Source of the DNA: Treponema sp.
Lineage (GTDB): Bacteria > Spirochaetota > Spirochaetia > Treponematales > Treponemataceae
Length of the DNA: 5,923 nt
Assembly (NCBI GenBank): GCA_017622055.1
Contig: JAGARY010000225.1
Span: 1 to 5,923 of the forward strand
Direction: 5' to 3'
Shown: positions 1 to 5,500 of the stretch, one piece after another
Position numbering within the stretch: the stretch's first letter is position 1
Layout: each line of letters begins with the position of its first letter
Notes under the pieces: model-generated
Databases searched by the model: none
What the model was told of the DNA's origin: nothing
What the model saw: the letters and a program-made list of their open reading frames with translations, nothing else
Translations under genes and position numbers: made by a program

Positions 1-41
1 AAAAACAATCCCATAAATATAACTTTTATTATTTTTTTCAT
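1..41 (-). CDS. Start of an exported protein or lipoprotein gene (partial, runs off the left edge)
   Basis: Only the first 13 codons are inside the window, reading MKKIIKVIFMGLF: a lysine-rich N-terminus followed by a hydrophobic stretch, as at the start of a signal peptide. The ATG (39-41) overlaps the TGA stop of the upstream frame (38-40) as ATGA. A good Shine-Dalgarno sequence, GAGGT, lies at 48-52 with 6 nt spacing. The overlap and the ribosome binding site suggest translational coupling with the InlB-repeat lipoprotein gene, and so a shared operon. The rest of the product is not visible and no function can be given. A chance start is possible, but the combination of coupling, ribosome binding site and signal-like residues makes a real gene likely. 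Confidence 0.7.
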   Translation of the reverse strand, partial: MKKIIKVIFMGLF

Positions 42-247
42 TTTGTTACCTCTAATTCATATTGTGCTGAATAAACATTGTTATTCTTATCTGTTACCAC
101 AAGCATTACATAATAACTTTTTGGGACAAAAATTGTTGTGTCTAGAATATACATTTGAGCATGTTCATTATTTTGTAAAACACCATCTATATACCAACTA
201 TAACTTGTATATTCTTCTGGAGCCACAAAGGTAACTTTTGCACCCAA
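38..247 (-). pseudogene. Detached C-terminal part of the InlB-repeat lipoprotein (frameshifted)
   Basis: This frame encodes a typical C-terminal module of exported repeat proteins, with segments such as VTFVAPEEYTSYSWYIDG and MLVVTDKNNNVYSAQYELEV, resembling a PKD/Ig-like beta-sandwich. It ends with a stop at 38-40. It has no ribosome binding site or credible start of its own; the only start-like codon at its head is TTG. The preceding frame becomes unrelated low-quality sequence just where this one begins. Adding one T to the TTTT run (AAAA at 246-249 on the plus strand) would fuse the two into a product of about 321 residues. I therefore read it as the tail of the gene starting at 1002, separated by a single-base deletion or a sequencing error. 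Its stop still forms the ATGA overlap with the next gene. Confidence 0.75.
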
Positions 248-1002
248 AATAATTGGTTTGCAAGATTTGGAATATCACTTTGTACAGGGGCTTTAACCAT
301 AAGACCAAAAGAATTTTCTTGCCATCTAGCTTTAAAAATTACATCTTCAGCAGGCATAGTTTTTGGCAGTTCTGAATCCCATCCCATAAAACTATATCCC
401 TGTTTTGTTGGATTTTCTGGAGTTGTTATTGAAGTTCCATATTTTCCTGTAATTGGTTCAATTTTACTTCCACCATCACTATCAAAGCTAAGTGTAATAA
501 TTTTTCTATCATAATAAACTTTTATTTCTGTTGAACCATCAGCTAAAATCGTTCCTTGTTCTACATCTTTTGAAACAAAACCTACATATTCTTTTGCTAT
601 TGCTTCTGTTTCTGAACCTGTTGTACCAGATTTTTCTTCTGTTTCGAACAGACGGTATTCGTCGTCATCAATATTTTGTTGATAATGTATTACTTTGTAA
701 GCTGTATCAGTATTTACAGTCCATTTTGCAGTTAAAGTTATATTACTAAGAACAATATAACCTACTTCAATTTTTGTCTCTTCAATATACCAACCACCAA
801 ATGTATATCCCTTTTCTTCTAAAACTGGTAATTGTTCTTTTGTTAAGACATTATTTTCTGTAACTTCAAAAGATTCTGGAACTGTTCCATATTCACTTTC
901 GTAAGATACAGTGTATTTTTCTTCATTTATAACTTCAACACTGCAAGATAATATTAATCCGCAGAGGAATATTTTTCCTATAAATATTCCTAATTTCTTC
1001 AT
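187..1002 (-). CDS. InlB B-repeat surface lipoprotein, C-terminally frameshifted
   Basis: The 271-residue frame begins with a lipoprotein signal peptide: MKK, a hydrophobic core, and LILSC with lipidated Cys20, so the product should be membrane-anchored, probably on the cell surface. Residues about 29-95 form an InlB B-repeat (GYTFGGWY, then LTAKW). Residues about 101-166 look like a MucBP-type beta module (YKVIHYQQN, GTTGSETEAIAKEY, STEIKVYYDRK). Residues about 168-227 form a second InlB B-repeat (SFDSDGGSKI, GYSFMGWD, FKARW). Such proteins are usually adhesins or surface structural proteins; no specific ligand can be inferred. After about residue 250 the frame gives atypical sequence and stops at 187-189, while the expected C-terminal domain continues in another frame to 38. 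The ATG is supported by GGGAG at 1010-1014 with 7 nt spacing. Transcription is probably from the promoter at 1049-1077, under the operators described separately. Confidence 0.85.
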   Translation of the reverse strand: MKKLGIFIGKIFLCGLILSCSVEVINEEKYTVSYESEYGTVPESFEVTENNVLTKEQLPVLEEKGYTFGGWYIEETKIEVGYIVLSNITLTAKWTVNTDTAYKVIHYQQNIDDDEYRLFETEEKSGTTGSETEAIAKEYVGFVSKDVEQGTILADGSTEIKVYYDRKIITLSFDSDGGSKIEPITGKYGTSITTPENPTKQGYSFMGWDSELPKTMPAEDVIFKARWQENSFGLMVKAPVQSDIPNLANQLFWVQKLPLWLQKNIQVIVGI

Positions 1003-1009
1003 AATTGAA

Positions 1010-1014
1010 CTCCC
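1010..1014 (-). promoter_or_regulatory. Ribosome binding site of the InlB-repeat lipoprotein gene
   Basis: GGGAG on the minus strand, 7 nt before the ATG at 1000-1002. It fixes the start and contrasts with the divergent HTH gene, which has no such site. Confidence 0.7.
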
Positions 1015-1027
1015 ATAAATAAATTTT

Positions 1028-1043
1028 TATTACAGATGTAATA
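1028..1043. promoter_or_regulatory. Operator copy 1 (16-bp perfect dyad)
   Basis: TATTACA-GA-TGTAATA is a perfect inverted repeat with 7-bp arms and a 2-bp centre. It covers the predicted transcription start (about 1042) of the lipoprotein operon, so a bound protein would block initiation there. It is the best of three related sites between the divergent genes. The likely ligand is the XRE/HTH protein encoded at 1127-1480; binding is inferred, not shown. Confidence 0.65.
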
Positions 1044-1048
1044 TAGAA

Positions 1049-1077
1049 ATTATAGCATTAATAAAATAATATTACAA
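1049..1077 (-). promoter_or_regulatory. Promoter of the lipoprotein operon (extended -10)
   Basis: On the minus strand there is TGC-TATAAT at 1049-1057, a perfect -10 with the TGn extension. A -35-like TTGTAA (4 of 6 to TTGACA) lies at 1072-1077, with a 17-bp spacer. The predicted start is near 1042, giving a leader of about 40 nt that carries the Shine-Dalgarno sequence. Operator copy 2 overlaps the -35 and copy 1 overlaps the start. Confidence 0.65.
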
Positions 1078-1085
1078 ATTAAATA
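1070..1085. promoter_or_regulatory. Operator copy 2 (degenerate dyad)
   Basis: TATTACA-AA-TTAAATA has one perfect half-site and a second arm matching TGTAATA at 5 of 7 positions. It overlaps the -35 of the leftward promoter. Its centre is 42 bp from copy 1 and 31 bp from copy 3, near-integral helical turns that would place all three on one face of the DNA. It is the weakest copy, and in DNA this AT-rich a partial match alone would not be convincing; the spacing and position add weight. Confidence 0.45.
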
Positions 1086-1091
1086 TCCAGA

Positions 1092-1120
1092 ATAACACAA
1101 TATTACAGTTGTGATATAAC
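1092..1120 (+). promoter_or_regulatory. Promoter of the HTH regulator gene (probably leaderless)
   Basis: ATAACA at 1092-1097 (4 of 6 to TTGACA), a 17-bp spacer, then an extended -10, TG-A-TATAAC, at 1112-1120. With the usual distance from the -10, transcription should begin at or next to position 1127, the A of the regulator's ATG, giving a leaderless mRNA. Operator copy 3 fills the spacer and runs into the -10, which would allow autorepression. Confidence 0.55.
1101..1116. promoter_or_regulatory. Operator copy 3 (near-perfect dyad)
   Basis: TATTACA-GT-TGTGATA differs from copy 1 in the centre and at one arm position. It lies between the -35 and -10 of the HTH gene's promoter and overlaps the extended -10. 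Occupation should shut off the regulator's own transcription. Confidence 0.6.
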
Positions 1121-1126
1121 TATAGC

Positions 1127-1480
1127 ATGGGATTTTGGCATAATGTAGAAGCTGAATGTGAATACAGAGGAATTACACGTAAAGAATTAGCATCAGTAGC
1201 AAGATTTTCGGTACATACAATTTCAAACGGAATAAAAAGAGATGGAATGCCAGCTGCAGACATAGCTCTCCGTATTTCACGAGCCTTGGAAGTTCCGTTA
1301 GAAAAACTTCTTGACGAAACGTATATAGCAAAAACTAATCATGAAAAAACAACATCTTCGGAAAATGATATAGAAATAAAGAAAAACCTTTTTTACAAAT
1401 ATTACCCATTCATCCAAAAGCTAGAAACATTACCACCTGATACAACAAAGGCACTATATACAATTATAGAAAAGTTATAA
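1127..1480 (+). CDS. XRE-family helix-turn-helix transcriptional regulator
   Basis: This 117-residue cytoplasmic protein has an N-terminal XRE/Cro-cI type DNA-binding domain at residues about 4-63. The helix-turn-helix covers about 17-38 (TRKELASVARFSVHTISNGIKR), followed by the usual MPAADIALRISRALEVPLEKLL helices. Residues about 64-85 are a polar linker (KTNHEKTTSSEND). Residues 86-117 form a short, probably helical tail that could mediate dimerisation; there is no peptidase or ligand domain. The start MGFWHNVE fits the 'FWxNV' opening familiar from small spirochaetal regulators of this kind. There is no Shine-Dalgarno sequence upstream, and the predicted transcription start is at the ATG, as for lambda cI transcribed from PRM. 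It is divergent from the lipoprotein operon and surrounded by three matching dyads, so I infer an autoregulating repressor of that operon. A role in activation cannot be excluded. Confidence 0.88.
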   Translation: MGFWHNVEAECEYRGITRKELASVARFSVHTISNGIKRDGMPAADIALRISRALEVPLEKLLDETYIAKTNHEKTTSSENDIEIKKNLFYKYYPFIQKLETLPPDTTKALYTIIEKL

Positions 1481-1548
1481 ATCAATTCTTATTATTAACG
1501 CAAATTGTAGAAAACATACACATAAGAACATATCTGACATTCAAACAT

Positions 1549-1577
1549 AAACATCTCGCAAAAGATAAGATGTTTTT
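1549..1577 (+). terminator. Weak AT-rich terminator candidate after the HTH gene
   Basis: AAACATCT (1549-1556) can pair with AGATGTTT (1568-1575) across an 11-nt loop, and the right arm runs into T5. The stem is poor in GC, so it is probably inefficient; the stronger hairpin at 1592-1634 may be the main stop. Confidence 0.35.
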
Positions 1578-1591
1578 GGAAAATAAATTTA

Positions 1592-1634
1592 GGGCAAGGT
1601 TTTAAGTTTTATTTGACCTTGCCCAATTTTTTTT
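1592..1634 (+). terminator. Strong intrinsic terminator between convergent genes
   Basis: GGGCAAGGT (1592-1600) pairs perfectly with ACCTTGCCC (1616-1624) across a 15-nt AT-rich loop. T8 follows at 1627-1634 after two A's. It stops rightward transcription from the HTH gene. Read on the minus strand it is followed by a T-rich but interrupted stretch, so it might also act, less efficiently, on transcripts arriving from the gene at 1739-2494. Confidence 0.75.
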
Positions 1635-1640
1635 GAATAG

Positions 1641-1675
1641 ATTCTCGTCCTCTGGTCTAGCCAGAGGACGAGAAT
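1641..1675. repeat. GC-rich perfect palindrome, probable REP-like dispersed repeat
   Basis: Two perfect 15-bp arms (1641-1655 and 1661-1675, left arm ATTCTCGTCCTCTGG) enclose the 5-base loop TCTAG. The arms are far richer in GC than their surroundings. The flanks and ends (AGATTCTCG... and ...CGAGAATGACA) resemble, from memory, a palindromic intergenic repeat seen in many bacterial genomes with the same outer ends and a TCAAG-like centre. A T7 run at 1680-1686 follows four bases after the right arm, so it could also act as a backup terminator on the plus strand. Whether it is multicopy cannot be seen from this window. Confidence 0.6.
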
Positions 1676-1738
1676 GACATTTTTTTACGTCAAGAATGAA
1701 AGATTTTTATACGCCCTGGTAACACACAACATGTTCTT

Positions 1739-2494
1739 TTATTCACTTATATCAATATAAACATCTTGTATAGTCAAATAAATTTTTGGTTTTTCGTTAT
1801 CAGTTTTTTCATCTTTAACATAAACAACACGTTCCTTAATTTCATCCGAAGATTCTGGAAGATGATTAAACCGTGGTGAATTCATTTTTATACGGCTATT
1901 TAAAAACTTTTTATCCTTTAAAGAATACGAATATAGACATTTTGATTCTGAATCCCAAAAATAATAGTATGACTCATTTGCTTTTCCAAACGGATCATAA
2001 CTAAACATCCCATTCTCACAGTTTTTTGACTCAAGATCTACAAATTCTATTACAGGACTATTGAGGTTCCAATAAACAAAGGAATTTCCATTTTTCTTAT
2101 CATAACACATAAAACCAATTGCATGATTTGAAGTTTTCAAATTATCTTTCCAATCTTTTGAAACTTCTAGACAAATTGAATCAAGAAAAAATCCAGTTTT
2201 AGAATCCCAAAGAGCAAAAATTATTCTTTCATTATCTGGATTAGCTAAGGGGTAAGAGTAGTTATACTCATTTTCGGTATAAAAGAAAAATGCCGCCACA
2301 CTTGTAAGTTCTTTTGACAACGAAACTGCAAAGGCTTTGTTTTTTGAATCAGAATTTGCAACCGCAACAGGACTCTCTCCAAAAGCATCTAAAGGTTTCA
2401 TTGATTTCCAAGTTACATTTTTACCTTGTGCATAAAAACTTACACACAACCATAAAAAAGCCAATACAGAAAAGATTTGTTTTATTCTTTTCAT
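1739..2494 (-). CDS. Exported protein of unknown function, candidate immunity partner of the RHS protein
   Basis: I do not recognise a family. The start at 2492-2494 is chosen because GGAGGTG lies just before it (2498-2504) and because it opens with a signal peptide, MKRIKQIFSVLAFLWLCVSFYAQ; cleavage probably follows FYA at residue 22. An in-frame start at 2545 would add 17 residues without a comparable ribosome binding site and would overlap the RHS gene. The mature part, about 229 residues, is rich in aromatic and acidic residues. It has several beta-strand-like stretches (FALWDSKTGFFLDS, FVYWNLNSPVIEFVDLES, YYYFWDSESKCLYSYSL) that look like irregular blades of a beta-propeller; this is a weak impression. 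It follows the RHS stop by 40 bp in the same direction with no evident terminator, so co-transcription is likely. A small exported gene directly downstream of an RHS toxin is the usual place for an immunity gene, but function is inferred only from position and localisation. Confidence 0.8.
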   Translation of the reverse strand: MKRIKQIFSVLAFLWLCVSFYAQGKNVTWKSMKPLDAFGESPVAVANSDSKNKAFAVSLSKELTSVAAFFFYTENEYNYSYPLANPDNERIIFALWDSKTGFFLDSICLEVSKDWKDNLKTSNHAIGFMCYDKKNGNSFVYWNLNSPVIEFVDLESKNCENGMFSYDPFGKANESYYYFWDSESKCLYSYSLKDKKFLNSRIKMNSPRFNHLPESSDEIKERVVYVKDEKTDNEKPKIYLTIQDVYIDISE

Positions 2495-2497
2495 AAA

Positions 2498-2504
2498 CAC
2501 CTCC
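2498..2504 (-). promoter_or_regulatory. Strong ribosome binding site deciding the 2494 start
   Basis: GGAGGTG on the minus strand, with the GGAGG core 5 nt from the ATG at 2492-2494. It selects this start over the longer in-frame one at 2545. Confidence 0.75.
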
Positions 2505-2534
2505 ATAATGTTTATCATTCTACAATACTTTTTT

Positions 2535-5500
2535 TTATTTTGCACATTTTTTTTCCGAAACCTGTTTTTTTTCTATTGCATACATTCCATAAAAATCTCC
2601 AGCATAAACATCCAAATGATTATTCCATTCAAAAGCAGAACCATTCTTAAAACTTATATAAGAAAGTTCTGTAGAAGTTCCATTTGTATGACCTTGAATA
2701 ACAATTACACCACGAACATTTCCGTTACTGTCAAATTCACGAGCTAATACAGTAGCTGCATGACCAGTCCAGCCATTTTCACTATTTAAATCTGGATTAT
2801 TAGGATTTTTCCACATCATAACAGAACCAGGAGATACATTATCTGGATTTGATAACATCTCTAAAGTTTTTGTTCTATTTTCAGACCTTGACCACTTTTC
2901 TGTATAAGAATACCCTTCCACACTTTTTCTAAAGTTATTGCCTTCTGTATCTTTTATAAAATCAACAGTTGCAATTTTATAATTTTTTCCTATAGAATTG
3001 TCAGTAGACTTTGCAGATAATCTTTCATGCTCTTTTTCAAATTCTTTTAATTTTTCAGAACTAGTTTCAATTCCAGCTGCATTATTTGCTTTTATATTTA
3101 CTAAAGAACTTACATCAGCACAATCATATCCTTTTGGGATTCCAGCACTAATGTTATTCTTTTTATATTCTTCTTTATCAAAAGCAGCAAAAAGAGTAAC
3201 AAAATATTCAAACTGTAGTTGTTCTGACTTCGTTAATTCTTCTCTAGTAAGCCCCAAATCATCAATAAAATTAATTGGATCTCCACTACAATAAGCATAC
3301 CAATTCATTCCATCTTGAGCAGGATCTTCGGAGGTAAAACATTTAAAAATTGGAGAATAATCTCTAAAACCTAAATCATAAAATACAAAATCAGAATTCA
3401 ACACAGATAACGATGAATTAAAATCAATATTTTTATTATTTACTATTGGATTTCCCCAGCAATCATAATCACAAATTGAATTTACATCTGAATAAGAATC
3501 TGAACTACCAGTAACAGAACCTCTACAATCCCGTAGTAATAATTCAAAGTTTTCAATATAAGAATCAGAATAAAGATTCAACAGATTTTTTCCGTTTGCC
3601 CGCATTATTACAAAAGGTCGATTTTCTGAATAATTTTCATTTTCTCCGATATTTCCTTTTGAATCAATAAATTCATTTTTAAAATCTGAATATTTAAAAC
3701 TTGAATCATACAAATCTTCTGCTTCAAAAGTTGATTTTTCTGAGTTTAAAGGCATTGTTTTTACATCTAAAAAATCTTCATCTACAGTTTTGTTTATTAG
3801 CTTATATTCCACAGATTCATCATAATTTGCTTCAAATGTTTTTTCTGTCAAAAATAAAACATCATTTTGATACATAGGAGAACTAACTAACAAATTGCAA
3901 GACAGTCCATCATAAATATAAGAAGTTGCATTTCCATTTTCATCACTTTTTAAATAACGACGTCCTAAAGCATCATAACAAAAATTAGTTGTAAAAACTT
4001 TGTTCGAAGCAAAATCCACATTTTGGATTTTTACAGGACGAGTTTCCGTGCCATATTCAAAACTGAATTTGTTATAAGGAGCATTGATTTTTTCTAACAA
4101 TCCATCATCATTCCAAACTAATTCAATTCCAGTTTGCAAATGATTTTCGCAGTATTTTTTTACAATTCTGTTTAATTCGTCATATTCATAAATTATTTTT
4201 CCAAAAAAATTTTCAGAAGAAACAACACTTCCAATTTCGTTGTAAACATAATTTTGGTTCCACATTTTTTGAAAACTATTTACAAAAATGTGCAAGTTAT
4301 TTTCGGTAATAATCTTTTGAAAATCATCTATAATCTGATTATTTATTGCTTCATTTACCCCAGAAAAATCTGATGGTAAACTTTCAAAAGAACATCCAGT
4401 TTCTAAGGCTTCCAATTTGTAAAAATTGAACAAATCCTCTGAATATGATTTCTTTTCGCAAATCACTCTACTTTTTGAATCATATTCATAAATTGTAAGA
4501 TTTCCTTTTTCATCACATTTTCCTTGAATACGATTTTTTTCATCATAAGAAATCAAATCTGCTTGAATAACAGAATTTATTCTATTTCTTGTAATCACCG
4601 CAACTTTTCTGCCAAAATCATCATAAATTGTTTCTATTGTATTACCATTTGAAAGAGTACATAAAACTTCTCTAGAACAATTATCATATTCAAAATGTGC
4701 AGAGACTCCGTGAAACTTTTCATTTACAGAAATAAGCCTGCTCAAAGAATCATACAAATATTCAAAATCAAAAGAATCACTTTTCTTTTTCACAAGACGA
4801 TTAAAATCATCATAAAAATATTCAATGGTAATTCCATTTTTTTTGTCGTTATATTTTGACAGATTTCCAGAAGAATCATATTCAAAATGTAAATCTGAAT
4901 TTTCATTTTGAGCACGAATGATTTGACCAAGTGCATTCTTTTTGATTATTACTTCTGCTTGTTTTTTTTGATTGATTTCAGTCTCGTTAGATTTATTTTT
5001 ATAATTTAAAATATCCTGTTTGATAATTACATTTGCATTGTCATCGTAAGAATATTTTGTAATCTTTCCCGAATTCCATTTTTTTTCAATAACACGATTT
5101 TTTTTGTCATATTCAAAAGATTGAACTTTTCCTAAAGGATTTTTTATTTGCGATAGATTACCATTTTTATCTAAAAAGTATTCATATTTTTGATTCATTG
5201 AATTTGTTATGAATAAACTTCGATTATCACTTCCTTTTTGGAATTTTGTTGTTCCACTTTCATTTTTAGTCAAACTATTAACGTTACCAGTTTTATCATA
5301 TTCATAATTTATTTCTGAAAACTGATTTGCAACTTTTGTCAAATTAAAACAATCATCATAAGTATATTCACAAACTTTTTTTCCATTTTCAAAAACAGCT
5401 TTTATATCCCCAGTTGGAAAAAATTCATATTCTGTTGTGTTGCCAAAATCATCACTAATTTTTTTTATATCTCCATAAGGATTGTATTCAAAATATGTAT

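Noticed and set aside
43..749. Plus-strand open frames at 43-234 and 531-749
   Set aside because: Antisense to the lipoprotein gene, low-complexity Leu/Tyr/His-rich translations, no ribosome binding sites.
1051..1128. Direct repeat TATAGCAT at 1051-1058 and 1121-1128
   Set aside because: The first is the complement of the leftward extended -10 and the second spans the regulator's ATG; only 8 bp in AT-rich DNA, probably coincidental.
1728..1735. Small palindrome AACATGTT just after the stop of the exported-protein gene
   Set aside because: Too short, with no poly-T on the minus strand after it; expected by chance.
2495..2545. Longer start for the exported protein at 2545 (17 extra residues)
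   Set aside because: No good ribosome binding site, overlap with the RHS stop, and it would bury the signal peptide behind a polar leader; GGAGGTG marks the 2494 ATG.
2314..3294. Plus-strand open frames at 2314-2496, 2508-2747 and 2998-3294
   Set aside because: Antisense to well-supported genes, with unlikely Phe/Ser/Lys-rich compositions; shadow frames.
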